Assembly (NCBI GenBank): GCA_002778195.1
Contig: PCDI01000002.1
Coordinates: 4,167,234-4,231,233, forward strand
DNA from: Raffaelea ambrosiae
Lineage: Eukaryota; Ascomycota; Sordariomycetes; Ophiostomatales; Ophiostomataceae
Direction: 5' to 3'
Length of the DNA: 64,000 bases
Below, in pieces: positions 13,001 through 26,265 of this stretch (positions are counted from its first letter, which is position 1; each line of letters begins with the position of its first letter). The notes beneath the pieces were generated by a model. It did not search any database. It saw only the letters and a program-made list of their open reading frames with translations, and had not been told where the DNA came from. Position numbers and translations under genes: made by a program.

Positions 13001-16000
13001 CAAGGACGATATGGAGGCGCCATTCGGCATTACAACAAATGCACAGCTATTCATTGACGGCATGCATGTCTATGGAAATCGTCTGTTTGGCTTACCGCCG
13101 ACTGAGCCAACATATCTCTGCAACTGGGACATCTCTGTCGGAGCTCTGACAGGAGAGTGCTCGACAGAGTTTTTGTCTACGCTGATCAGTGGAGGCAAGG
13201 CCTTCAGCTTTACGTTCGATGATGAAGAGAACGCCTTGATACCATACTCGTCCATCACCGTGTACGATGTTACTTTCCTGCGTGTCGTTGTCAAATCAGT
13301 GCATTTGTGGATCCATGTTGAAGACTCCGCTTTCCTCTTGTCACTGGAAGAAGGCGTGGACGTCAAGTTCAACGACTGGGCCCGGTCTCATTATTCTAAG
13401 CGAGCTGATATATCAATCCCTGATCTCCAGGTGTCCTGCGTGGATTCCGACTCCGCCATGCGCCACAGATCGCGGCCCCTGCTCCAGATTCAGACAGACG
13501 CATTTGTCAAGACTGGTCTGCATGTTGCGATCATCGACCGAAAGTTTGACTTCACACATGAACGCCAGCTGCAGCAAGAGCTTATTCAGCGGGAGGACCA
13601 GCGAACTCACCGTGCAACGTTTCTCCAACAACCAGCCCTTTTGACAAATGGTTTTGTGCCCGACCCCGTCGACCCCCCTGCCCAGCCTGTCCCCCCTGTT
13701 CCACAGCCGATAGCAGCAGCCGATGTCGAGAAAGATTCTCTCCGTTCCCAAGGAACATCAAGACGCTCGGCACGATACCTGCGCCGCCAACAATCGAAGA
13801 GTTCTTTTCTGTCGGCATCGACAAGTAGCACGGGGAGCATTGTGCGACCCCAGAGCTCGCTGCATTCAAGTGCGAAATCAAGACTCTCGTCACACGGACC
13901 ACCCAACCGGTCAGGATTGCGTCCGCTCAGTCCCATGGAACAGCATGGTGCAGGACCAAGCAGTCTCAGATCATCTTTTCACCGACGTGAGGTGTCTTCC
14001 TCAACTAGGCATTCTGGGTTCCAAAGCATCGTGGGTGAACAGTACGAGAGGCCAACATCCCGTGTTCCCGGCCATAATACCGTGGCCTTTTCAAGCAAGT
14101 ATTTTGCGCCATACTTTCCGTTGGAGGATACGCAGCCCGACATCAGGGAGGCGGCAATGCAGAGCATCGAAGAAGACGACCACCTGGCCTCCCACCTTGG
14201 GAATTGGACGTTTGACAATGCCACTGGCGACCAGGACAATACCGATGTGCCACCAACCGACTTCGACCTTGGTGATGTTGACTCAGAAGCTTTGGGCGAA
14301 ACCAGATTACACTCGAGCATCCTAATACGTGTCAGCAATGGGTTGAGTGCTTTTTTCAATCCAAGCTCAGCAAGGCACATTGCTGCTCTCATCTCGGCCA
14401 TGCAACCTCACAAGCCTGAAGACATCTTGGATGCTGTCGAGATAAGCTCTCTGGAAGACATCCTGACCTCTCAAAAACGCCAAAAAATGGAAGGGCTGAT
14501 GGAAGACCTTGCCATCCAGCTTCCGCAAGCCAACATTCGATTTCTCAACGCCTCCGCCTTGGATTCACTGACCCCGACCCGGGAAGAGCAAGACCAATAC
14601 GATCTATCCTTGTCCAACATTACTTTCATGTCACGAAACAAGACAACTTGGGCGGATATTTTCGACCCGGAGACTACACAGACGCAAAACTCGTTCCAGC
14701 TTCGCATGGGCGCGATTCGACTGTCTGCATCAGAACGTCTGGCCAACATAGCCGGGCCGCAAGCGGCTTTCACAGCCGGGGTGGACAATGTTCTGGTGTC
14801 TATGGGCACAAAAGACCTATCCTCTCTGGATGCAGATATCGGAGGAATAGGAGGGCAGCTGAGCTCAGAGAAGATACAATATGTGGCGTCGCTGATTGAC
14901 CGTACAACCGTCCTTGCATCTGAGCTCGAAGAGGCATTTTCAGCCCCTTTGTCGTACGAAAAGCGCGCTCGGACACTGCTGGCTCAGCGGCTGGTCACCT
15001 CTGGGAAGACTGTTCCCGACCCCGGTTTCCTCGTCCGGCCCTCGGCTGCTCTGCGATCTGTTGACCAGCACCTGAGAACCTTTGATTCCTGGAAAGTGCA
15101 TGTGAGGCTACGTCAAATATTGTACGCGATGCGGCCGACCGAAAGGGATCAGCTGGCCCAGGATTGCCTTCATCCAGGCCCAATATCGAAACCCACCAAT
15201 TTTACAACTGCGTCTCCTCTCCAGTCAGGAACCGTTGCACAAGACGTCATCACCGGCCTTGAGCGCTGGAGAGGGTGGGATCTTGACAATTTACCGAATT
15301 GTGTGCTTCTGAGAAACATGCTTGGCGACTTGAGAGAACCGAGCAAAGCCACGGCCCAGAATACCACACCTTTTATGGCTGTTGTCAGATTGCAGAAGAC
15401 ACAGCTTGTGCTTGACCCCGGGCCGAGGCAAAACGAAATCGACTTTCTCGACCTCACGATCAGGTTCGAGAATGAAATTGCATCGGCGACGTCCCCCATC
15501 GCAACGTCCAGCCCCGTGTCCAGCAAGACACAACAGAAAACTGTTTCGGTTTTGAACATCTACTGTGTGGATATTGGCGTCAGACTGAACTGGGAAATCT
15601 GTGAGCTGGTCGAGGACGTTCTTCAGCTCTACAAAGAGAGGACTCAAAGTGCCCCCCAGCCACAAACCGCAAGCATCTCCAGCGGCAGCAAGGGCAAACA
15701 GGCCCACCACAAGGCAACATCATCAGCAACTAACGTGGGAAGTGAAAGGATGATACACGTTGTTGTGGCACTGGAACATGGCTCGGTCATCCTGGATACC
15801 GTCAACCTCAACGTGCGCGCCACAAGCGATGCTTTCAAGTCATCCCTCCTGCTGCAGCAGCACGCAAATGCAGCTATGGACACCAACTTCATCATGAAAT
15901 GCGATTCCATCTCCTCGAGGGTTAAGAGCCACTCCGAGGTTCTGGCGACATCCCAATTACGCAAGCCGAGTGTATTCATTGCCCACGGTATGCAGACCAT

Positions 16001-19000
16001 GAGCAAAGTGGATGCACACACGATCAAAGCAACGGCTAGCAGCCGTGACTTCTCTCTCATTGTGAAACAAGATCCTCTTGCCTTGATGGAGACCCTTGAT
16101 TTGCTCGTCAAAGATGAAGCGTCACAGCTATTTCGTCTCAAAGACCAGTTGCCATCGAGCCCATCATCGCCTTTGTCTGCGGCAGCTCTTGATCCGTCGG
16201 GAACGTCAGTGCAAGGCAAGACGCAGCCGGGAAACAATAAGATTGTGGACCGCCTATCGTCTTTCCGCGTTAACATCGCACTGTTTCTGGAGCACTACAC
16301 GATCAGCTTACCACTCATGCGATCATTGACGTACAACATCTCGGGCGTTGTGGCTCGGATTTCCATGGCGGCCAATTTTGGCAGAGAAATCATATTCGAC
16401 TTTGACGTCAAGGAAAATTCACACGACATGCAGGTATCAGTTGGCAAGGCACCGCAGAGTATATCGCTCTTGCAGATTCCGCCGACAAATGGTCGTGTTA
16501 CGTGGCACATTGGAAAGCAAGAGCAATCTGTGTCTTTGTTCTCATCACTGGAACTTGTTCAGCTTGACGCCTCCGCAGTCTATAGCTTGCTGTCGGCACT
16601 GAACCGCCCAGAGATCACGAGCACGATCACTGAAATCCAGCAGCAACTGAAAGCCATCCAGAGTCACATTGCTGAGGTGTTCGAACACGAACAACCGCCG
16701 TCTCCCATGCCCAAGCCTTTGGAGCCCTCTGAAGCACCGCCGTCCACCCCAGTCATTTATTCTATCCACTCCACCTTTGCCGGCGTGGAGATATTTGGAA
16801 ACAGTCCGCTCAAGTCCGATACAGCGCCTGTGGCACATGTCTCTTTCTGCGTGGATAGCGTCAGACTGGAGATCACCAACAGGCTCGAGAACAGCGGGCC
16901 TCTTCTGACATATCCGGAGCTTCACTTGAACGTGCGCCGCGTTGCCATTGATATTCTCAAAGGAACGGAGGACAGCATGACTTCTTGCGGCAGTCTCGTC
17001 TTTGCGGCGCTGATAACAGCCTCGTCCAAGGCGGCCGAAAATGGAAAAGAGCGGCAGTCACTCAATATCAAGAGCGACGGCTTCAACGTTAGCCTATCTC
17101 CCGACACTGTTTCAACGGCCGTAGATGTGCTGGGCCACATGGGTGACAAGATCAAAGACCTCGACACGTCCCGCGAGCTCGAGTACCTGCGAAAACTCAG
17201 ACAATCCAAGCCTCGCATCACCATCAATGACCAGCCAGAGGAAGAGGAGGAGGAGGAGCCAGATATTATCAACTCCTTCTTGTCGTCCATTGCCTACACG
17301 CTCGAAATACAGAAGATACAAGTGGCTTGGCTTTGTGCGCTGGCGACCCTGTCGCAACCTTTGTCGAGAGCAACAACGGCATCTAGCGGCATGACCAAGT
17401 CTTCGACAGATGGCAAAGAAGATCTTGTTTTGTTGGTCTCGCGCGTCGAGCTGGGGACCAGGACAAGCAAATCAGCTAGGCTTACAATTGAGGACCTTCA
17501 GCTGCAAATGGTTCCGCCGTACCAGGACAAGACGGTGCGATCAGCCAACTCTGCACTTCTGCCCGAGGTCATTTTCAACGTTGCCTACTTTTCCACGTCG
17601 AAGTCCCGACGTTTTGCCTTCCAAGCAGTGGGAAAGTCTCTTGACCTCCGTCTGACGTCCGAATTCATTGTCCCTGTCGCTCATTTGAAATCGTCCCTCG
17701 AGCTTTCGATCGCAAATGTCCGCCAAGTATCTGAGCATTGGAATCCACTGGTTGCGAGAACAAACGTGGAGCCTGTGACTGAGCCAAGGTCTGGCGCCTC
17801 ATCGCCCAGTAAGCTGGATGAAAACACTGAAGATGGCACACCAAAACCTCCCATGCTTGGTAGCAAAAGGCTGGAGTCCCTGCTGGTTGACGTGGATTTT
17901 GCTGGTGCCGCCGTGTGCATCAGTGGAAAGAAACCCGTGACTGCTATCAGCTCCAGTCCCATATTTGGCAGGCCGGAGGAGGCGGCAAGTCCTCGGTCTC
18001 GACGGCCGGCCGCGGCAGGAAAGTACGGGCAGTTTAGTCCAGACGAATCAGGAAGTAGCACTATTCTACGCTCGCCTGGCTTGGCTTGGAAGTCGGAATA
18101 CCGCGACACCGGTTACAAGGACCCTTCTCTGTATGCCGAGATCAAGGTTGATGCGTCCAGCAACGTGCTCTATCCCTCGGTCGTTCCGCTGGTGATGGAT
18201 TTGACGGCTAGCATCAAGGAAGTTGTCAGCAACTCCGGCAATGATCCAACTGTGTCGGAGGAAGAGAGCGAGCAGGAAGACCAAGACCAGCAGCATGACC
18301 AAGAGCTAGCAGACACAACTGTGGTTGCTAGCAAATCGAAACCAGAAGAGAGCCTCCTTCTTTCGGCTGCCAACCCGGATGCCGTACTGGGACGTCTTAA
18401 GCTGAATCTTGGTCTTCGCGTCTACAAGCAGCAGCTCACATTTAGCTGCCAGCCGATTGCTCGTGTTGCGGCTTCTGCGAGTTTTGACGATGTGTATCTC
18501 ACCATGAACACAGTACGCTCTGTCGACCAGGGCAAGTTCGTCGCCATATCTGGCTGCGCGAGTAACTTGCAGGCTTCCGTACAGCACGTCTACTCCCGGG
18601 AATCTACAGGCAGCTTCCAGGTGGAGTCGATCGTTTTGTCGCTCATGAACAGCAAGCACGTCAGTGGGGTCAACGGCGTATCAGCGATTCTGAAGGTCAG
18701 CCCAATGAGGGTGGCCATCAATGCGAAGCAGTTCCAAGATTTCCTCCTCTTCCGGGAGATCTGGACACCACGCGATATCCGCACGGAAAATGAAGCACCC
18801 GTGGCACCGCAGTTGTCACCGACGTCTTCGTCCGCATCACAGCAGGTGCACCTCATCCAGAAGTATCAGCAGGTGGCCGGGACGGCAGCCTTCCCTTGGA
18901 CGGCCACGATTTCCATTGCGGCACTGGAAATCAACGTCGACCTGGGACAGTCCTTGGGCAAGCCGGTCTTTGCAATTCAAGACTTCTGGGTCTCGTCCAA

Positions 19001-20447
19001 GAAGACATCGGGCTGGGAGCAGAACCTTTGCCTCGGCATCCGGCAGATTGGAGTTGAGAGCACAGGGCGCATGAGCGGATTTGTCACTCTGGAGGACTTT
19101 AGGCTTCGGACGTCGATTGAGTGGCCGGCACGCGAGCAGGCGCTGAACGAAACACCACTGATTCAGCTGGCCATCAGCTTTACTCAACTCCGGATGAAGG
19201 TATCGTTCGACTACCAGGCGTTCCTTGTGTCGGATATGAGGTCGATGGAGTTCCTCATGTACAACGTTCGTCGCAGTCAAAATGGCCGGGGTGACCGGCT
19301 GGAGGCTATATTTGATGGCGAATCGGTCCAGGTCTACGGCACAGCCACATCGGCAGCACAGGGAGTTGCGCTTTACCAGGCATTCCTGCGGCTGGTGCAG
19401 GAACGGAAAGCGAACTTCCAGTCCTCGCTGCGGGAGATTGAAAAGTTCACGAGGAGGCGGTCGTCGGGCACGGTCCTGTCGTCTCCCATAATGGCCGGTG
19501 TGTCCAAGTCGGCGCTCAAGAGAGTCGGGTCCGAGACAGGCAGTAGCAAGAGCAGAGACAGCGACGACATCCTGGACAAGTCTCCCATCTCGCTCGACAC
19601 AGATGTGATTGTCACGCTGAAAACACTGAACCTGGGTGTCTTTCCTATCACGTTTGCCGATCACCAGGTATTCAAGATGGAGGCGTTAAATGCGCAAGCA
19701 CGCTTTGCAGCCAGCATCGAGCACGGGCGCATCCACAGCAACCTCGGACTCACGTTGGGCCAGCTGCGGGTCGGCCTGGCGGCGGTGCGCCACATCCCAA
19801 CGATGGAGGAGACAGCAGAAGGGGCGCCCAAGACAGTGCACGAACTGTCTGTGAAGGATGTCGTGGAGAGCGCAACTAGCTCACGCGGAGGCACGATCCT
19901 CAAGGTGCCTTCGTTTGAGGCTGGGATGCAGACATGGCAGCGGCCAAACTCACGACAGATCGACTACATTTTCAAGTCGGCACTGGAAGGCAAGGTGGAG
20001 GTGGGCTGGAACTACTCGCGGATCAGCTACATCCGGGGCATGTGGGCCAACCACCAGAAGACATTGGAACAGACGTGGGGCCGGGAGCTGCCGCTGGCGA
20101 TCCGTGTGACGGGAGTGCCGGGGAACGATGCCAGAGAAGGAACTGGTGGGGCCACCGGAGCCGGCAGTGATGCCGCCGATGCAGGAAAGAAAAACGCCGA
20201 AGAAGGCCATAAGATCACGGCAGAGGTGCATGTGCCACAGTCCAAGTACGAGTATCGTGCACTGGTGCCGCCGGTGATCGAAACGCCACAGCTGCGCGAC
20301 ATGGGCGAGGCTACACCACCGCTGGAGTGGATAGGACTGAACCGCGAAAAGTTGCCCAATCTGACGCACCAAATAGTGATTGTAGCCCTGTTGGAACTGG
20401 CTGGGGAGGTGGGGGATGCATACTCGCGGATCCTTGGCTCGTCCTGA
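10024..20447 (+). CDS. CSF1: Csf1-type bridge-like lipid transfer protein (BLTP1/Tweek family)
   Basis: Very large tube-forming lipid-transfer protein acting at membrane contact sites; yeast Csf1 affects lipid homeostasis and low-temperature growth. Modelled exons are 10024-10043 and 10106-20447, separated by a 62-bp intron with a CTAAC branch point. The N-terminus has one TM helix (MIVATFLALFFLLYFNR) followed by the Csf1 hallmark SLLGGRIFF, then RYHGKNETILVQNGHITWAYWL. More than 3300 residues follow with no intron. Low-complexity acidic and Ser/Pro linkers occur, for example around 10540-10570 and 13620-13980. The C-terminal block includes VSFDYQAFLVSDMRSMEFLMYNVR, typical of the family. ATG 10024 is only the first in-frame ATG. 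Yeast Csf1 has roughly 20 residues before the TM, and the frame continues upstream to an acceptor at 10007, so the true N-terminus is probably a separate upstream exon. Confidence 0.92.
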
Positions 20448-21665
20448 ACGCGAGGGCAGGGAGATGGGGAATGGGGCGGTATACTTCTGGTGGAAGTTGA
20501 GGACTACATGCTTTATTTGCAAAAAAAGGGGAGTGTATGAGATGTTCCGTTTCTGGAGGCCAAAAGCAAGGTGGACAAGAGGCGTTCACAGAGCAAGCAT
20601 GGGAGGCGTTTTTGCCGGGATTTTGGAGCGGGGGTGTATTAGGATAGGTTGACGTTTGTCTTAGATTATTTGTATAGCTAGGAACAATCTGTTGCTTTGA
20701 GAGCTTTAGTGTCTGTTGATTTAGGTATGTTGGTCTTCTCTGACTCGATGCTATAACTACAAAGTATGACGTTGGTCTGAGTTACTCATACGGCGAGTTA
20801 CTCGTCCGCCACTTACACAGTCCGAAGCGGAAAGTGTGGCTTGAAAGTGTGTCCGCTTTTGTGGCTGAAATGTCAGGGTTAGGTGGGTGTTGAGCCCTGA
20901 ACAGGCAAACTGCGGCACAACGAAGGGTCGAAAATGGGTCCGTGCAGGGCTCAGAGCGCCCAAAGGCTAGACAAGGCATGTCTGTATCTTACAACAAGCA
21001 CGGGTACCAGCCCCTCCTGTTGGCTGGTTGCCGGGCATTACCAGCGACTCCCCGCCCCCGCCTTCCTATTCCATCGACGCATCACCAACTTATGGCCTCA
21101 TATATCTGTTCATATTGAGGTCCAGCTTGACCGCTGATGCGAGCAGCGGAGATAGGAAAATGGCAAGAGAGGCTATGCGGATACTTGATTTGCCCCATTT
21201 CAGGTTTCGAGCTTCTTCCCCGGCCGTCGACAAGCCCGGGCTGCTGTGATGCGAGAGGTCGTAGCTAGGAGGCAAAAGTGTCCCTTAACAGACTGCGTAG
21301 TTTGTAAGCAACGAGATGTGGCCATGGCCCCACCACGGCGATAATGCTGGCATTCGTTGGTACGTTGCTGCCGCAAGGCAAAGCCTGTAGTGTCTGGCGA
21401 ACTACAGCTGGCATAAAGCTTTAAAAAAACAGGAAGGAGCGACCAAACCAGGCCATTAAAAAAAATAGTACCCCGCCGACCAAAAAAAAAAAAAAAAAAA
21501 CCTTTTCACCACTTATCCACCCAGCCCAACTCTTTCCCTCTTTTCCCTCTTTTTTTTCTCCTCCCTTTCCCTTCCCTCTCTCTTCCTCCTCCTCTCTCTC
21601 ATCAACCCTCACCCTTCCCTCTACCTTGAATTTGTTTAGCTGGGATCGCGTACAATACCGCCAAA
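20448..21665. promoter_or_regulatory. Intergenic region and leader of the eEF2 gene
   Basis: The CSF1 3' region gives way to the eEF2 promoter. A 19-A tract lies at 21482-21500, followed by a CT-rich tract (about 21521-21625) just before the start codon. Such pyrimidine tracts are common in strong fungal housekeeping promoters; the link here is inference. No other gene was seen. Confidence 0.45.
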
Positions 21666-24600
21666 ATGGTTAAGTAAGTTGTATTCTCTTGCGGCCGTTA
21701 TTTTTTGCCCTCCTCCGTCTTTGGTATTTTCTCCCCGCTTTCTTGCTGTCTGTGCTGGGGCATCGTCAATACGTCCGAGAACTCGTCGTTCCTGTGCCTC
21801 AGAAAACCCTTCCTCTGCCACCCCGGATTTAAGATGCCCTTTGTCCGGATGGAGGTCTGGGTTGGGGGTTGAGCAGTGGACGATGAGAAGGACGTGCTTG
21901 ATGGACTGAGCTGGTGGCCATGGCCGAGCAGAGTTGTTTCAAGATGGACGGAAAAGCAAGAAACGACGAAGAGCGGGGAGACGTCATGTCTGTTGAGACA
22001 AAAACATGACGAGAACACGGCTGCTGACATCTGACCCCCCACTCTCTCCAGCTTCACGATCGACGAGATCCGTGAGCTGATGGACCGGCCGACCAATGTC
22101 CGGAACATGTCCGTCATTGCTCACGTCGACCACGGCAAGTCCACGCTGACCGACTCCCTGCTGGCCAAGGCCGGTATTATTTCGACGGCCAAGGCCGGCG
22201 ATGCTCGTGCAACAGATACGCGAGCGGACGAGCAGGAGCGAGGCATCACCATCAAGTCGACTGCCATCTCCCTGTACGGCTCGCTCGAGGACGAGGAGGA
22301 CATCAAGGACATTGTCGGCCAGAAGACGGAGGGCAAGGACTTCTTGATCAACCTGATTGACTCGCCCGGTCACGTTGACTTCTCGTCTGAGGTGACTGCT
22401 GCCCTGCGTGTGACTGACGGTGCCCTGGTCGTCGTCGACACCGTCGAGGGTGTGTGCGTGCAGACCGAGACTGTGCTGCGTCAGGCTCTCGGTGAGCGCA
22501 TCAAGCCTGTGATCATCATCAACAAGGTTGACCGCGCTCTGCTCGAGCTGCAGGTGTCCAAGGAGGACCTGTACCAGTCCTTCTCGCGTACCATTGAGTC
22601 CGTCAACGTCATCATCTCCACCTACATCGACCAGTCGCTCGGCGACATCCAGGTGTACCCTGAGAAGGGCACCGTCGCCTTCGGCTCTGGTCTGCACGGC
22701 TGGGCCTTCACCGTGCGCCAGTTCGCTGTCCGCTATGCCAAGAAGTTCGGTGTCGACCGCAACAAGATGATGGAGCGTCTGTGGGGCGACAACTACTTCA
22801 ACCCTGCCACCAAGAAGTGGTCCAAGAGCGGCACCCACGACGGCAAGCAGCTGGAGCGTGCCTTCAACATGTTCATCCTGGACCCCATCTTCAAGATCTT
22901 CTCGGCTGTCATGAACTTCAAGAAGGACGAGGTCACCACCCTGCTCAGCAAACTGGACCTGAAGCTGCCTGTTGAGGACCGCGATAAGGAGGGCAAGCAG
23001 CTGCTGAAGGCCGTCATGCGCACCTTCCTGCCTGCTGCCGACTCGCTGCTGGAGATGATGATCTTCCACCTGCCGTCGCCCGTCACCGCCCAGCGCTACC
23101 GTGTCGAGACCCTGTACGAGGGTCCCCAGGACGATGAGGCCGCCATTGGCATCCGCGACTGCGACCCCAAGGGCCCGCTGATGCTGTACGTCTCCAAGAT
23201 GGTGCCGACCTCCGATAAGGGCCGCTTCTACGCTTTTGGCCGTGTCTTCTCCGGTACCGTCCGCTCTGGTCTGCGTGTCCGCATCCAGGGCCCCAATTAC
23301 ATCCCCGGCAAGAAGGAGGACCTGACCATCAAGGCCATCCAGCGCACCGTGCTGATGATGGGCGGCAAGGTCGAGCCCATCGACGACATGCCCGCTGGTA
23401 ACATTGTCGGCCTGGTCGGCATTGACCAGTTCCTGCTCAAGTCTGGTACTCTGACCACCAGCGAGACTGCCCACAACCTCAAGGTCATGAAGTTCTCCGT
23501 CTCGCCCGTCGTGCAGCGCTCCGTCCAGGTCAAGAACGCCCAGGACCTGCCCAAGCTTGTCGAGGGTCTGAAGCGTCTGTCCAAGTCTGACCCCTGCGTC
23601 CTGACCTCGACCTCGCCGTCTGGTGAGCACGTCGTTGCCGGTGCCGGTGAGCTGCACCTGGAGATTTGCCTCAAGGATCTTGAGGAGGACCACGCTGGTG
23701 TGCCGCTGATCATCTCGGACCCTGTCGTGCAGTACCGCGAGACTGTCCAGTCCAAGTCCAGCATGACTGCTCTGTCCAAGTCGCCCAACAAGCACAACCG
23801 TCTGTACATGGTTGCCGAGCCGATGGACGAGGAGCTGTCGCAGGAGATTGAGAACGGCCGGATCGGACCCCGTGACGATTTCAAGGCCCGTGGCCGTGTC
23901 TTGGCTGACGACTTCGGCTGGGATGTCACCGACGCCCGCAAGATCTGGGCTTTCGGTCCCGACACCACTGGTGCCAACCTGCTGGTTGACCAGACCAAGG
24001 CCGTCCAGTACCTGCAGGAAATCAAGGACTCTGTCGTCTCCGGTTTCCAGTGGGCCACTCGCGAGGGTCCCGTGGCCGAGGAGCCGATGCGCTCCATCCG
24101 CTTCAACATTCTGGACGTGACCCTGCACGCCGATGCCATCCACCGTGGTGGCGGCCAGATCATTTCCACGGCCCGTCGTGTGCTGTTCGCCTCGGCCCTG
24201 CTGGCCGAGCCTGCCCTGCAGGAGCCCGTCTTCCTGGTCGAGATCCAGGTTCCCGAGAGCGCCATGGGTGGCGTGTACGGTGTGCTGACCCGCCGCAGAG
24301 GTCACGTCTTCAACGAGGAGCAGCGCCCGGGTACCCCCCTGTTCACCATCAAGGCCTACCTGCCCGTCATGGAGTCGTTCGGCTTCAACGGCGACCTGCG
24401 TGCCGCCACTTCCGGCCAGGCCTTCCCCCAGATGGTGTTCGACCACTGGCAGGTTCTGCCCGGCGGCTCGCCGCTCGACGCGAGCAGCAAAGTCGGCCAG
24501 ATTGTCCTGGACATGCGGAAGCGCAAGAACATCAAGGTCGAGATTCCGGCCTACGAGAACGTAAGTGAACCCAAAATAAGAGACCGCTTTTCAGTCTCAC

Positions 24601-24679
24601 TTGATTCCTCGCCCATTATTTTACACCCCGCAGACATAGAAACTAACATTTTTCTCCACAGTACTACGACAAGCTGTAA
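21666..24679 (+). CDS. EFT2: Translation elongation factor 2 (eEF2)
   Basis: GTPase that translocates the ribosome. Exons: 21666-21673 (8 nt, Met-Val and part of Asn3), 22052-24560 and 24662-24679 (the last 18 nt, encoding YYDKL and the stop), giving 844 aa, the usual fungal length. GTPase motifs: P-loop AHVDHGKST at 26-34, RGITIKST (switch I), DSPGH and NKVD. The diphthamide loop LHADAIHRGGGQI places the modified His at about residue 700. The C-terminus YENYYDKL matches eEF2 only when the final exon is spliced in. The 378-bp first intron is long for this window. Codon use is strongly biased to C-ending codons, as expected for a very highly expressed gene; this also creates long, meaningless open frames on the other strand. 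Confidence 0.98.
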
Positions 24680-25737
24680 ACGGCTTGACCGCAATTTGCT
24701 CACCATTCCAAATTTGTGGTTTGCCCGGCACTGGCTGGCATGATCCACCTCTCACCCAAAGATGAAGCCGAAATGAACAAAACAAAAAGCGACATGTTTG
24801 TGTGGGACAGTAAAACATAAAACGACAGCGAAAAGCGGCCAGGGAGTATTCGTTTGGGGCTTGTGTGGAAACGGGACATGAGAATGAAAGAGAGACAACA
24901 AGCTATGAAACGAGGGGTAAGCCACGAATTGCAGGCAGACTTCGTGGTGTGGCTTTGTATTGTTTCGGTCTCTCTCCAGTGTAGTAGTTATTTCTTTGTG
25001 TACTGGATTTGAAAACTTGATTTCCCCCTACTGCGTAGTTCAAAAAAAACAAAAAACAGATGAATTCTTGAAACTTTCGTCCCATTGGAGCGTGATGTGC
25101 GTGAGAATTTTCTGGTGTCAAGTCTGGCAAGCGTAGTGAGTGTAGACATCTCTGTGTAAGTCGAGGCTGCGGAATCGAATGCGTTATATTATATGAGCCC
25201 TCGCAAGGAAACACAATATCCAGTTATGACGTTGTTTGATGGTGAGCATTTGACTCGCCGTTACTTGGCTGGACTTGCATTTCAGTGGGTCCCTGACACT
25301 ATACCCGGGAGCCTTGTGGTGGCTACCAGGCCAGAGCTCCATACCTGCCCAAGCCCCAAAAAAGCACAGGTGCTAGATTTTTGGGCGGCGTCGCCTTTCT
25401 TGCCAATTTCACCTCCCAGTCGCTCCTTCCCGTTTCACGTCATCTAAAAAAAAAAAAAAAAAAGAGGGAGAAGAGAAAACGTTGGTCGATGCCCGAAAAG
25501 GGAAGCAGCACCTGCGTTCGGTCCTAGAATTGACAGTCGCCTTTGTACCCTGCACTTTTTTCGGTTGCTGTGCCCTTCTCTCAGACTTTACGCTCCCAGT
25601 CAAGCTTCGTGCTTTCTCTCCTGGATGGTTCGCCGCGCCGCCACACCAGCGTCCTCGCGACGGACAACATCTCGCGCTCATTGTCTTCAGAAGTAGCGGC
25701 AGCAGCAGTAGCAGCACTCATTTTCTTGTCGCCTCCC
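24680..25737. other. Intergenic region between eEF2 and the RBM26/27-like gene
   Basis: About 1.06 kb containing the eEF2 3' UTR and the promoter/leader of the next gene. An 18-A run lies at 25446-25463. The last 250 bp are TC-rich. No supported coding or RNA gene was seen. Confidence 0.45.
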
Positions 25738-26232
25738 ATGTTGTTCCCCGAGCAAGACGCGTCTGTGCTCAAGGCGTGGATCGTGAAGCGTCTCGAGACG
25801 CCGTACGTTTCTGTGTTGTCCCTACGCACACAACATACTCATTGTAGCTAACTCGATTTTGTCACAGTTCGCGCAGCGACAGCGATGTCGACGCCGACGT
25901 GCTCGCCGACTACGTGCTAGCGCTGCTTCGACACGACAGCGACCCGAATGATGTGCGACGGCTCTGCGAAACAGAGCTGTACGACTTCTTGAAAGATGGT
26001 GCGTTGGAGGGTTTCGTGTCCGGGCTGCTTGTCGGGGTCCATGTCGTACTACGTACTAACACACGCGTATTGCGCATACAGAGGCCACACCGTTTGTCAA
26101 AGACGTCTTCCAAGCCGTCACCTTCCGATCCTACCTCCCCGGCGCCCCTCCTCCTCCGCCAGCCCTGCCTGAACAGCCGCCGCAACCACCGCCGCAACCG
26201 GCACATCTACTACAACAACAACCGCTGTCTGC

Positions 26233-26265
<33 letters not shown>

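Noticed and set aside
21984..24446. 820-codon open frame antisense to eEF2
   Set aside because: It results from strong C-ending codon bias in the highly expressed eEF2 gene. Its product is low-complexity (Leu/Gly/Val/Asp-rich) with no domain, and the sense gene is certain.
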